This document shows, piece after piece, positions 55,083 to 63,983 of a DNA stretch of 64,000 bases (its first letter is position 1; each line of letters starts with the position of its first letter). The translations under genes were made by a program, and so were the position numbers. The notes under the pieces were generated by a model. The model made no database searches, was not told the DNA's origin, and worked only from the letters and a program-made list of their open reading frames with translations. The stretch is from CAKZNE01 sp963976435. Lineage in GTDB: Bacteria; Bacteroidota; Bacteroidia; Flavobacteriales; Schleiferiaceae. The stretch covers positions 67,523 through 131,522 of the forward strand of contig CAXBKQ010000009.1 in the NCBI GenBank assembly GCA_963976435.1, read 5' to 3'.

Positions 55083-56126
55083 ATGGAAACATTATTGATC
55101 ATACTAGTAGGAATTTTCGCAATCGTGGTTATAGCTCAGGCTGTTCGCGTATTGGAATTATCTGGTAGCCTAAAGAAGGATGATAGTGATACAGATGTAA
55201 CAGATAAGGATAATCGAACTCAAGGATTACTCTTGTTAATCTTTATGATTTTCATGTTTGGAAGTTTTGTATGGATGGTTTCTGCCTATAGTGGATCCTT
55301 ATTACCAAAATCAGCCTCAGTTCATGGGGATGATATTGATGGGCTTTGGGATATTTCCATGTGGTTAATTATTGCCGTTTTCTTTATTACACAAACACTT
55401 CTATTTGTTTTTGCCTATAAATACAAAGGTTCGAAAAACAAAAAAGCTACCTATATAGAGCATGATAATCGTTTAGAATTTATTTGGACTATCGTTCCTG
55501 CTGTGGTTTTAGCGGCATTAATTATTTATGGTCTTACGACCTGGATTAACGTAATGGATCCTACCTATGAGGATGAACAGCCAATGGTTGTTGAGATCTA
55601 TTCTCAGCAATTTAGCTGGACTGCCCGTTATGCAGGTGAGGATAATAAACTTGGTTTTGCCAATGTTGGGCTAATTGAAGGGGCGAACGTTTTAGGAGTT
55701 GACCCAAAGCATGATAATTCTTCAGATGATATTATTGTAAGTGAACTCCATTTGCCTGTTGGAAAGCCAGTATTATTAAAGTTTAGAAGTCAGGATGTTA
55801 TTCATTCAGCTTATTTACCACATTTTAGAGTTCAGATGAACTGTGTTCCTGGAACAAATACCCAATTTGCGTTTACACCTTCTGTTACTACTGCAGATAT
55901 GAGAAAAGATGCAGATGTTATTGAAAAGGTGAGAAGGGTAAATGAAGTAAGAGACGAGAATAGACTTAAGGATCCAAGTATTGAGCCTTGGGAATTTGAC
56001 TACCTATTGCTTTGCAACAAAATTTGTGGATCTGCACATTATAATATGCAGATGAAAATAGTTGTAGAAACGGAAGAGGAATACAACAAGTGGTTGAAGG
56101 AGCAAAAAACATTCGCAGAATTATAA
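55083..56126 (+). CDS. coxB: Cytochrome c oxidase subunit II
   Basis: 347 aa. Two transmembrane helices follow an N-terminal hydrophobic segment, then a cupredoxin domain with the CuA site C311, C315, H319 and M322 (LLCNKICGSAHYNM) and an earlier His in VIHSAYLPHF. It accepts electrons from cytochrome c, or directly from the alternative complex III, and passes them to subunit I. Confidence 0.95.
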   Translation: METLLIILVGIFAIVVIAQAVRVLELSGSLKKDDSDTDVTDKDNRTQGLLLLIFMIFMFGSFVWMVSAYSGSLLPKSASVHGDDIDGLWDISMWLIIAVFFITQTLLFVFAYKYKGSKNKKATYIEHDNRLEFIWTIVPAVVLAALIIYGLTTWINVMDPTYEDEQPMVVEIYSQQFSWTARYAGEDNKLGFANVGLIEGANVLGVDPKHDNSSDDIIVSELHLPVGKPVLLKFRSQDVIHSAYLPHFRVQMNCVPGTNTQFAFTPSVTTADMRKDADVIEKVRRVNEVRDENRLKDPSIEPWEFDYLLLCNKICGSAHYNMQMKIVVETEEEYNKWLKEQKTFAEL

Positions 56127-56155
56127 TATTTAAAGTTTAATAGAGAGTTAAGGAT

Positions 56156-57928
56156 ATGGCGGCACACGACGAACACGATCATCATCACGAACAATCTTTT
56201 GTTGAGAAATTTGTTTTCAGTACTGATCATAAAATGATTGCAAAGCAATTCCTGATCACAGGTATGGTGATGGGAATTATTGGGGTGGCAATGTCTTTGC
56301 TTTTCCGTCTGCAATTAGCTTGGCCAGAAAAAGAATGGCCTATTCTTGAAGCCCTTTTAGGAAAATGGGGAGCTGATGGAGTAATGGATCCAAATATTTA
56401 TTTAGCATTGGTAACCATCCATGGTACTATCATGGTGTTTTTTGTATTAACTGCTGGTTTAAGTGGTACATTCTCCAATCTCTTAATTCCACTTCAAATA
56501 GGTGCCCGTGATATGGCATCTGGATTTATCAACATGCTTTCTTACTGGTTCTTTTTTGCTTCCAGTGTGGTTATGGTTGCCTCTCTTTTTGTAGAAAGTG
56601 GACCTGCTGCTGCAGGATGGACAATTTACCCGCCTTTAAGTGCCTTACCACAAGCGATGCCAGGTTCGGGTATGGGTATGACCCTTTGGTTAGTGAGTAT
56701 GTCTTTGTTTATTGTTTCCTCTTTGTTGGGAGCATTAAATTATATTGTAACTGTACTTAATCTTAGAACTAAAGGAATGTCTATGACAAGATTGCCACTT
56801 ACAATTTGGGCATTCTTTACCACTGCAATTTTAGGTGTACTTTCTTTTCCAGTTCTTTTCTCCGCTGCCTTATTGTTAATTTTTGATAGAAGTTTAGGAA
56901 CTAGTTTCTACCTGTCTGATATTATGGTGGCTGGCGAAGTTTTAACCAATCAAGGAGGAAGCCCTATTTTATTCCAACACCTTTTTTGGTTCCTAGGACA
57001 CCCAGAAGTATACATTATTATCTTACCAGCATTCGGTATTACCTCTGAAGTAATTTCTACAAATGCTAGAAAACCAATTTTTGGCTATAGAGCAATGGTT
57101 GGTTCAATTTTGGCAATTGCATTTTTATCCTTTATAGTTTGGGGACACCATATGTTTATTACCGGTATGAGTCCTTTCCTTGGATCAGTGTTTACCTTTA
57201 CAACCCTATTAATTGCGATTCCTTCTGCCGTAAAAGCCTTTAACTATATTACTACTCTTTGGAAAGGTAACTTGAGGTTAACCCCTGCAATGTTATTTTC
57301 TATTGGACTTGTTTCTACCTTTATTACTGGAGGATTAACTGGATTGATTTTAGGAGATTCAGCACTGGATATCAATGTTCATGACACTTATTTTGTTGTA
57401 GCTCACTTCCATATCGTAATGGGATTGTCAGCAATTTTTGGAATGTTCGCCGGTGTTTACCATTGGTTTCCAAAATTGTTTGGAAGACGTATGAGTAAAT
57501 CCATGGGCTATATCCATTTTTGGATAACATTCGTTTGTGCTTATGGTGTATTTTTCCCCATGCACTTTTTAGGAATGGCAGGATTGCCAAGGAGGTATTA
57601 TACCAACACTTCATTCCCTATGTTTGATGATCTTGCGGATATCAATGTAATTGTAAGTGTGTTTGCCATTGTTGGTGGTATTGCTCAGGTAATTTTCTTA
57701 TTCAACTTCTTTTACAGCGCTGTTAGAGGAAAAAAATCGAGCCGCAACCCATGGAAATCTAACACTATGGAATGGACAACTCCAGTAGAACATATTCATG
57801 GAAACTGGCCAGGAGATATTCCAGAAGTTCATCGTTGGGCCTATGACTATAGCAAACCAGGAATGGATGAAGATTTTGTTTCTCAAATCGAACCCCTTAA
57901 ACCTGGCGAAGAGGAAGGAGGTCATTAA
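56156..57928 (+). CDS. coxA: Cytochrome c oxidase subunit I
   Basis: 590 aa, twelve or so helices. The binuclear-centre motif GHPEVYII, the WGHHMF region with the CuB histidines and the HDTYFVVAHFHIVMG motif are intact, as in aa3-type haem-copper oxidases (A family). It reduces oxygen to water and pumps protons. It has a short His-rich N-terminus (HDEHDHHHEQ). coxC is not in the window. A terminator follows at 57952. Confidence 0.96.
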   Translation: MAAHDEHDHHHEQSFVEKFVFSTDHKMIAKQFLITGMVMGIIGVAMSLLFRLQLAWPEKEWPILEALLGKWGADGVMDPNIYLALVTIHGTIMVFFVLTAGLSGTFSNLLIPLQIGARDMASGFINMLSYWFFFASSVVMVASLFVESGPAAAGWTIYPPLSALPQAMPGSGMGMTLWLVSMSLFIVSSLLGALNYIVTVLNLRTKGMSMTRLPLTIWAFFTTAILGVLSFPVLFSAALLLIFDRSLGTSFYLSDIMVAGEVLTNQGGSPILFQHLFWFLGHPEVYIIILPAFGITSEVISTNARKPIFGYRAMVGSILAIAFLSFIVWGHHMFITGMSPFLGSVFTFTTLLIAIPSAVKAFNYITTLWKGNLRLTPAMLFSIGLVSTFITGGLTGLILGDSALDINVHDTYFVVAHFHIVMGLSAIFGMFAGVYHWFPKLFGRRMSKSMGYIHFWITFVCAYGVFFPMHFLGMAGLPRRYYTNTSFPMFDDLADINVIVSVFAIVGGIAQVIFLFNFFYSAVRGKKSSRNPWKSNTMEWTTPVEHIHGNWPGDIPEVHRWAYDYSKPGMDEDFVSQIEPLKPGEEEGGH

Positions 57929-57951
57929 ATTTGATGAGTTTTAAAATATTG

Positions 57952-57977
57952 AAAGCGGGACATTTGTCCCGCTTTTT
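57952..57977 (+). terminator. Intrinsic terminator after coxA
   Basis: A 10-bp perfect stem, AAAGCGGGAC with GTCCCGCTTT, loop ATTT, then TTTTT. Confidence 0.88.
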
Positions 57978-57982
57978 GTTTT

Positions 57983-58017
57983 AAAAAAAGGCCTGAACAT
58001 AATGTTGTTCAGACCTT
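57983..58017 (-). terminator. Minus-strand intrinsic terminator with no known gene
   Basis: Arms 57988-57998 and 58007-58017 pair over 11 positions with one mismatch, loop 8 nt. The T-run follows only on the minus strand. Confidence 0.6.
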
Positions 58018-58279
58018 CTACAAAATTGACTATTAATTCAATTTAGCGGTGTTGGTAGAGTTTTCAATTTCTTCCTTTTCCTTAATTGAACAACAAGTCA
58101 TATCAAACCAATAAATAAAGCGCTGCCTGTGACCAGTATTGAAAACTGACCTACTTTATTAGAGTTCAATAATAAGGGCTTTAAAAATTATGTTCTGTAG
58201 AAAGTCACTTAATTAAAAGTAGATTAATAACTACAATTTCAGGAGAATCAATTATGTTATAGATATCTTACTTAAATTA

Positions 58280-58287
58280 TACCTTTG
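58280..58287 (+). promoter_or_regulatory. Promoter -7 box for ruvB
   Basis: TACCTTTG, 20 nt before the ATG at 58308. Confidence 0.5.
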
Positions 58288-58307
58288 TTTAAAGACTAGA
58301 AAAATTA

Positions 58308-59336
58308 ATGGATCGATTGGTAGATGCTAGTTCCGAGGGCTATTCCTCGGAAGAGTTTGAAATAGAGAAAAAGCTAAGGCCTATTAGCTTTGCAGATTTT
58401 GCGGGACAAGATAAGGTTCTCGAGAATCTAGAAATATTTGTAGCCGCCGCCAATCAAAGGGATGAGGCTTTAGATCATGTGCTTTTACACGGCCCTCCAG
58501 GGCTCGGGAAAACCACTTTGGCACATATCCTAGCCAATGAGCTTGATGCTGGAATAAAAATCAGCTCAGGGCCAGTAATTGACAAACCGGGTGATTTAGC
58601 AGGTTTACTAACTAATTTGGAAGAAAGAGATGTGCTTTTTATCGATGAGATCCATAGATTAAGCCCCATCGTAGAAGAATACCTCTATTCGGCCATGGAG
58701 GATTATAAGATTGATATCATGATCGAAACTGGACCAAATGCTCGGAGTGTCCAGATTAATCTCAACCCTTTTACCCTTATTGGTGCTACAACCAGATCGG
58801 GTTTACTCACTTCCCCCCTTAGGGCTCGCTTTGGAATCAATAGTAGATTACAATATTATACTACCGAATTATTAACTACCATCATTATTCGTTCGGCAGA
58901 AATATTGGATGTTCCAATACATGAAAATGCTGCAATCGAAATAGCGAGAAGGAGTCGTGGTACCCCAAGAATTGCAAATGCTCTTTTGCGAAGAATGAGG
59001 GATTTTGCCCAAATAAAAGGGGATGGTACCATTGATTTAAAAATTGCAAAATTTGGTCTTGATGCCCTAAATGTTGATGAATATGGTTTGGATGAAATGG
59101 ACAATAAAATTCTTACCACTATTATTGATAAATTTAATGGTGGCCCTGTTGGAGTGAGTACTATTGCCACGGCTGTAGGAGAGCAAGGCGGTACCATTGA
59201 GGAGGTCTATGAACCCTTTTTAATCCAAGAAGGATTTTTAATGCGTACACAAAGAGGTAGGGTAGTTACCGAAAAGGCTTATAAGCACCTTAATATCAAA
59301 CTACCTAATAAACAAGGCGGGCTATTTGAATTATAA
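58308..59336 (+). CDS. ruvB: Holliday junction branch migration helicase RuvB
   Basis: 342 aa. Walker A GPPGLGKT, Walker B DEIH, the GATTRSGLLTSPLRARFG sensor region and the C-terminal winged-helix (GGPVGVSTIA, then the LMRTQRGR motif) are intact. It drives branch migration of Holliday junctions with RuvA. It is followed by queG, which begins inside its last codons. Confidence 0.96.
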   Translation: MDRLVDASSEGYSSEEFEIEKKLRPISFADFAGQDKVLENLEIFVAAANQRDEALDHVLLHGPPGLGKTTLAHILANELDAGIKISSGPVIDKPGDLAGLLTNLEERDVLFIDEIHRLSPIVEEYLYSAMEDYKIDIMIETGPNARSVQINLNPFTLIGATTRSGLLTSPLRARFGINSRLQYYTTELLTTIIIRSAEILDVPIHENAAIEIARRSRGTPRIANALLRRMRDFAQIKGDGTIDLKIAKFGLDALNVDEYGLDEMDNKILTTIIDKFNGGPVGVSTIATAVGEQGGTIEEVYEPFLIQEGFLMRTQRGRVVTEKAYKHLNIKLPNKQGGLFEL

Positions 59337-60264
59337 AGCTAAAAGCAATGCTGAACTCATTAAAGCCGAAGCTCTCCGCCTTGGGTTTATGGCCTGTGGA
59401 ATTTCTAAGGCCGGATTTTTAGAGGAAGAAGCGCCTAAGCTCGAAAAATGGTTGAAGGCCGGATTTCATGGCGAAATGAAATGGATGGAAAATCATTTTG
59501 ACAAACGACTAGACCCTAGAATTCTAGTGCCAGATTCGAAAACGGTGGTAAGTGTTATCCTAAATTATTTTCCAGATAATAATCAAAAAAAAGGAGTTCC
59601 TAAAATTTCTAAATACGCATTTGGTGAAGACTACCATTTGGTGATAAAAGAAAAGCTTAAGAGTTTAAGAGAATTTATAGATTTAAATATTGGGCAGGTT
59701 AGTGGAAGGGCATTTGTTGACTCAGCTCCTGTTATGGATAGAGCCTGGGCTAAAAGAGCTGGTTTGGGCTGGATAGGAAAGCATTCACTCTTATTAACCA
59801 AAGGTGCAGGCTCATTTTATTTTATTGGAGAGTTGATCCTCGATCTGGAATTAGAACCAGACCAGCCTGTAACAGATCACTGTGGCTCTTGTACAAAATG
59901 TATTGATGCCTGCCCTACTGATGCCATTTTAGCTCCTGAGTTGGTCGATGCAAATAAGTGTATTTCCTATCTTACCATCGAGCTGAAAAATGAGATTCCC
60001 GATAGTTTTTCTAAGCAAATGGAGAATTGGGCTTTCGGTTGCGATATTTGTCAAGATGTGTGCCCATGGAATAGATTTTCCAGCCCCCATAATGAAGAGA
60101 AATTTGAACCCAAAAAGGAATTTTTAGAAATGGAGGAAAGGGATTGGTTGGAAATAAGCCAAGAAGTATTTTCTAGAGTCTTCCAAAAATCTGCGGTAAA
60201 AAGAACAAAGTTCAAAGGAATGCAGAGAAATTTAGCCTTTCTCCAAAAAAACAGGCCTAAATAA
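59326..60264 (+). CDS. queG: Epoxyqueuosine reductase
   Basis: 312 aa from a TTG at 59326 that overlaps the end of ruvB by 11 nt. The conserved KAEALRLGFMACGIS block would be cut by the next ATG, so the TTG is preferred. Two [4Fe-4S] motifs are present (CGSCTKCIDACP and CDICQDVCPW), with the cobalamin-dependent core before them. It converts epoxyqueuosine to queuosine in tRNA, completing the step started by QueA (27.1 kb). It overlaps the convergent beta-barrel gene by 8 nt. Confidence 0.93.
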   Translation: MNYKAKSNAELIKAEALRLGFMACGISKAGFLEEEAPKLEKWLKAGFHGEMKWMENHFDKRLDPRILVPDSKTVVSVILNYFPDNNQKKGVPKISKYAFGEDYHLVIKEKLKSLREFIDLNIGQVSGRAFVDSAPVMDRAWAKRAGLGWIGKHSLLLTKGAGSFYFIGELILDLELEPDQPVTDHCGSCTKCIDACPTDAILAPELVDANKCISYLTIELKNEIPDSFSKQMENWAFGCDICQDVCPWNRFSSPHNEEKFEPKKEFLEMEERDWLEISQEVFSRVFQKSAVKRTKFKGMQRNLAFLQKNRPK

Positions 60265-60862
60265 GCTTATAAATAAGTGCAAAATTCAAACATAAGTTAC
60301 GTTGTCCAGGACTTAAAATTTGAATTGCGTTTGGCCCAGTACCAACTGGTACATTAGCCTCTCGGATCAATGAAATGGAATTGTTGGTTCTAAAACTGAT
60401 GCTTATTTTATTCGTAAATCTCCAATTCAAGCCTACAATTCCACTTAAACTAAAATTATAATAGGGAGGATTGCTTTCTATTTCAAATCCATTGGACTCC
60501 TCTTTGGAATTGATTAATATATCTAAAGCAGGTCCTATCTCTAAGGATAGTTGATTCCAACGGTAAGAATAAATAAGAGGGATTTCTAAATAATTCAGCC
60601 TCACCTTATTAAAGCTGGATGAATCACTTATGGCATCCCTTGCACCTTTTTGCAAAAATGCTAGCTCCAATTGAATTTTGGATCTTTCAGAAAAGTTATA
60701 ATCTGTGAATCCACCGATATTCAATCCCGGAAGATTATAACCTCCTAAATTATCCCCGTTTATTTGGCTGGTACTTAAACCAAAATAAAACCCCCCTCCA
60801 AAATTTTGTGAATAGCCACAAAATGAGGAGAGGATGATAAATATGATGAAGGTTTTTTTCAA
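60257..60862 (-). CDS. Outer-membrane beta-barrel protein, PorT-like
   Basis: 201 aa from a TTG at 60862 directly after the TAA of the Omp28 gene. The signal peptide (KKTFIIFIILSSFCGYSQ) is followed by strands (GGGFYFGLSTS, INGLNIGGFTDYNF) typical of the PorT-family barrel. It ends in a strand (LCLNFALIYKLI). Function unknown, but the operon position with the TlpA- and Omp28-like genes suggests a shared role. Confidence 0.75.
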   Translation of the reverse strand: MKKTFIIFIILSSFCGYSQNFGGGFYFGLSTSQINGDNLGGYNLPGLNIGGFTDYNFSERSKIQLELAFLQKGARDAISDSSSFNKVRLNYLEIPLIYSYRWNQLSLEIGPALDILINSKEESNGFEIESNPPYYNFSLSGIVGLNWRFTNKISISFRTNNSISLIREANVPVGTGPNAIQILSPGQRNLCLNFALIYKLI

Positions 60863-61732
60863 TTAGAGCTTTATTTCAATAGCTTGTATTACCTCAAAAG
60901 TTTTGATATTATAAACCATCACTACCACTTCCAGGTTTCTCGCCTTCCAATTTGGATCTTTGGCAATAAGACTGGAGGAGCAAGCTACACTGTTCAAGCT
61001 ACCATCAAAATTGGGAATTGGAGTTCCGAAAGTTCCAGTGAAGCCGGCCCTCAGTACATGCTTGTGCTTATAGTCCTTATTTTTAGAACCATCGGGCATT
61101 TTTTGCTGGGCCTTAATATCACTTTCCAATAAATAACCAGTCCAATAGATGCTGTCATTAGTTAAATCGGCCAGGGATTTGAATTTTACTTCTAAGCAAA
61201 TGGATGTATCCCCATCCGTATCAATAATACTTGGATTTGCTAAAATTCCTATATCCGCTGTATCTCCCTTCGCTAATTGCTTTGTAACAGCACTTTCCCA
61301 AGAGGTAAAAGGTTTAGGAAAGCGTTGTGGATCGTCCTGATCTAAGCGATCTATAGTGCCAATCGGAAGACCTAAGGGATTGACAAAATCGTAATATTCA
61401 GTACCCATATTGGTCCTAAAGTCTGCATCATAACCATCGGAAGGGTTAGGAGTAGCAAATGAACTGGCATGAATTCCTACCAAAACCACACTGCCGGGGT
61501 ATTTGTCTTTTAATTCCTGAGCTTTTAAGGCCGCATCAGGACAATTATTACAAGTAATCCCTGTAAATTCCTCGATCAATACCGCCTTTTTGCTGATGTA
61601 ATTTTCAGTGGGTAAAGCAGTACATTGATCAACACAACCCTCCAATTCAATAACAGGGTCGTCAATTTTGTCGCAAGAAAATAATAAGGAGCTGAAAAGT
61701 AAAAGAGAGAAATATTGATATAGATTTTTCAT
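60863..61732 (-). CDS. Omp28-related outer-membrane lipoprotein
   Basis: 289 aa. The lipoprotein signal ends LLFSC near residue 20. Near residue 60 lies a CNNC motif after EEFTGIT, the thioredoxin-like site of the Omp28 family; EFTG is a family hallmark. A beta-rich C-terminal half follows. It is probably in the outer membrane. The CxxC invites a redox role, in line with the TlpA-like protein encoded in the same operon, but this is inference. Confidence 0.85.
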   Translation of the reverse strand: MKNLYQYFSLLLFSSLLFSCDKIDDPVIELEGCVDQCTALPTENYISKKAVLIEEFTGITCNNCPDAALKAQELKDKYPGSVVLVGIHASSFATPNPSDGYDADFRTNMGTEYYDFVNPLGLPIGTIDRLDQDDPQRFPKPFTSWESAVTKQLAKGDTADIGILANPSIIDTDGDTSICLEVKFKSLADLTNDSIYWTGYLLESDIKAQQKMPDGSKNKDYKHKHVLRAGFTGTFGTPIPNFDGSLNSVACSSSLIAKDPNWKARNLEVVVMVYNIKTFEVIQAIEIKL

Positions 61733-61736
61733 AATT

Positions 61737-63440
61737 CTAAAAATTAGAAGTTACACCAAAGGTAAAACCATTTGAGGCAGGTACAACTCTACATATTCCA
61801 CCAACGCAAAACACGCCTTCCTGTTGCCTACCATATCCCAACTGGAATTTATTGGTTCCACTAGTATAACCCACATTTACACTGTAATAGTGAATTCTTA
61901 ATTCTTCAATATCATTGCCAAAATTATAAGCATCCTGAACAGCTACAAACCACCGTGGTGCTATGGAATATTCCATTAAAATAAGTCCCCAATCTCCACC
62001 AAAAGTTCCATCCTGACCTTCCGTGATAAGGGTTTGAATTTCAGTTCTTAGGGAATGTTTTGGCTTTATCTTCCATAGAATTTCCACTACCGCAGCATTT
62101 ATGTCAAAAATCTTTGAAGTCTGATTATTTTGAACAAGACTAAACTCCTGAACACCTGCTATACCTTTTCTAAGGGCGTCATTATTAAATAGAAAATTAT
62201 AATAAGTACCTGTTAATTTTACCTTTTTATTTATTTTCTTTTGGATTTGAATATGCAAATCGTGGAAATAATTTATATCGCCTGGGGCTAGGGAAGTGGT
62301 GTAGCCGTCTGTTCCAGAAAGAGTTTCCGTACCACTTGCATCAAATCGTGGGGTGTAATCCTTATTTAGACTTGTACTTTGAGCAAAACTCAGAGTTACT
62401 TTTGTACCATATTTTCCGCCTAGCTTACTTTTCCTTGGAAAATTATAAAACAATTCTGCTTGATAACCTTGTTCTCCTGTAAGTATGGTATTATAAGAGT
62501 ACAGTGCCGGAAGGGCATAAGTATGTAAGGTTGTGGCCGATGGTAAAAAACCAATCAACAATTGTTGAGGATCGGTAGATGGCTCCGAACGCCAGGAAAA
62601 GTTATCATAGTATTTCAAACTTAGGGTGGCTCCAAGGTTTCCTTCTGAAAAGGAACCCGTAAGGTATAGGGCTTTACCTTCCTAATAAATGTAGGCATTG
62701 TCAAAACTTGGGTCATTTGCTTTGTAAGCAAATTCACCAAAAACATTAAACTTTTCACTAATAAAATTTATTCTACCTGATGCAGAAGCTACATTTTGAG
62801 GAAGAACTAGATTGGGATCGCTCACCTGTTGATATTTGCTTACCACAGCTGCGCCAATTATTAAATTTCTATAGCCATCCCATCCTAAGGTATTTTTAAG
62901 ACTCCATTCAGAATCAAAACCTCTAACTACGCTATTGCTTTTTGCAAAATAATTTCTTTGCCTTCCAATAATTCCCTTAAATGTAAGACCGTCAATAGGT
63001 GAGTAAACTAGTCGAAGTCCATCAAGGTTGTTATCCAAACCCAGTCCACGTTCTTCAAAAGCCCTTAGGATAATACCAGAACCAAATTGCTCATAAAAAT
63101 TCCCTGCCGTAACATCAAGTCCGTTTTTAATAAAGCGTGCATAGCGATACGTGATCCCTTCTCCTTGATAAGATCCAGGAAGTCCTACACGGTTATTTTG
63201 GTAATTTTCATAGCGGATTCCAGCCATGAAGTTATCCTTGCGGTAATTCAGATTTAAAAAACCGCTTGCCAAAAGACGTTCGTCTGGATAGGCTTCTCCA
63301 TTTGGGTCTATTAAACTATCACGTAGGTAAAATTGAAAATCAGATTGAAAGTTTCCGCTTAATTGTCCAAAATTTGTGCTGTTTTGAGCAAATGTTTGGC
63401 AAGCGTAAAACAGAATAATTAACCGTAATACTATTTTCAT
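61737..63440 (-). pseudogene. DUF6029 family protein, interrupted by in-frame TAG
   Basis: One frame runs from the ATG at 63440 to the stop at 61737, broken only by a TAG at 62684-62682. Before it are 252 codons (a signal peptide ending FAQ, then beta-strands of a porin-like barrel). After it are 314 more sense codons in the same frame, which end in a final aromatic residue (VTSNF) as barrels do. Joined they give about 567 aa, the size I recall for DUF6029 proteins. The downstream half has no ATG start of its own. Options are a recent nonsense mutation, a sequencing error or readthrough. Confidence 0.8.
62682..62684 (-). other. In-frame amber codon
   Basis: On the minus strand the codons read TAC ATT TAT TAG GAA GGT AAA; the frame continues open on both sides. 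Any single change at this codon to CAG, AAG, TAT or TAC would restore the whole gene. Confidence 0.9.
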
Positions 63441-63461
63441 AAGGCTTGTTCCTATACTCGG

Positions 63462-63971
63462 TTATTTGATGGCTTCACCATTAATAAGTTTTTCAACCAA
63501 TTCATAAAGATGATCTTCATCACCAGGAAAATAGCCATTGTGTTGCCATACAATTTCGCCTTTGCCATTCAATAAAAAGGTATGAGGAATATTATTTACA
63601 CCAAGCGCTCTTTTTAATTCAGAATTTTCATCCAAATAAACATCGTATTCCCATCCTTGACTGCTCACAAAGGGACGAACCTTTGAGGAAAGTCTTGTGT
63701 CATCAATAGAAATGGCAATTAACTTCACTCCCGTTTCATCAACCCAATCAGCATATTGATCATTTATGGCGTTTAGCTCTCTAATACAGGGCTTGCACCA
63801 GGTTGCCCAAAAACTAATAATGATAGGTTTACCATCGTTATCAAAGCTCGATGCATCTACAGTATTACCTTTAAGGTCTTTTATTTTTATAGCTGGAATC
63901 TTGTCTTGAGCCAATGAGAAAAGTGAAAATCCAAGGCAAAAAAGTAGGCTGAAAACTATTATCCTTTTCAT
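63462..63971 (-). CDS. TlpA-family thioredoxin-like protein
   Basis: 169 aa, exported (signal peptide cut near LAQ, residue 22). The thioredoxin active site is FWATWCKPC (CxxC), with the cis-Pro region NNIPHTFLL. It is a periplasmic disulphide reductase or cytochrome c maturation-type protein. It begins the four-gene operon with the DUF6029, Omp28 and barrel genes. The ATG lies directly after a TAAATTTG box, so the mRNA may be leaderless. Confidence 0.9.
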   Translation of the reverse strand: MKRIIVFSLLFCLGFSLFSLAQDKIPAIKIKDLKGNTVDASSFDNDGKPIIISFWATWCKPCIRELNAINDQYADWVDETGVKLIAISIDDTRLSSKVRPFVSSQGWEYDVYLDENSELKRALGVNNIPHTFLLNGKGEIVWQHNGYFPGDEDHLYELVEKLINGEAIK

Positions 63972-63975
63972 AGGG

Positions 63976-63983
63976 CAAATTTA
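63976..63983 (-). promoter_or_regulatory. Promoter -7 box for the TlpA-DUF6029-Omp28 operon
   Basis: The minus strand reads TAAATTTG, ending 4 nt before the ATG at 63971. Confidence 0.5.

Larger units (their letters stand above)
57929..58307. other. 379-bp gap after coxA with two terminators
   Basis: This stretch holds the coxA terminator (57952-57977), a second hairpin oriented for the minus strand (57983-58017), and the ruvB promoter box (58280-58287). On the minus strand between them I see only two tiny frames: one from a TTG giving about 23 aa with a hydrophobic run (FSILVTGSALFIGLI), whose TGA overlaps the ATG of a 22-aa frame that begins MTCCSIKEKEE. Either a decayed small membrane gene or an sRNA locus is possible. 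Confidence 0.4.

Noticed and set aside
61737..62618. Separate gene beginning at 62618
   Set aside because: Its start is a TTG in mid-barrel with no signal peptide, and it is in the same frame as the gene before the TAG, so it is treated as the second half of one gene.
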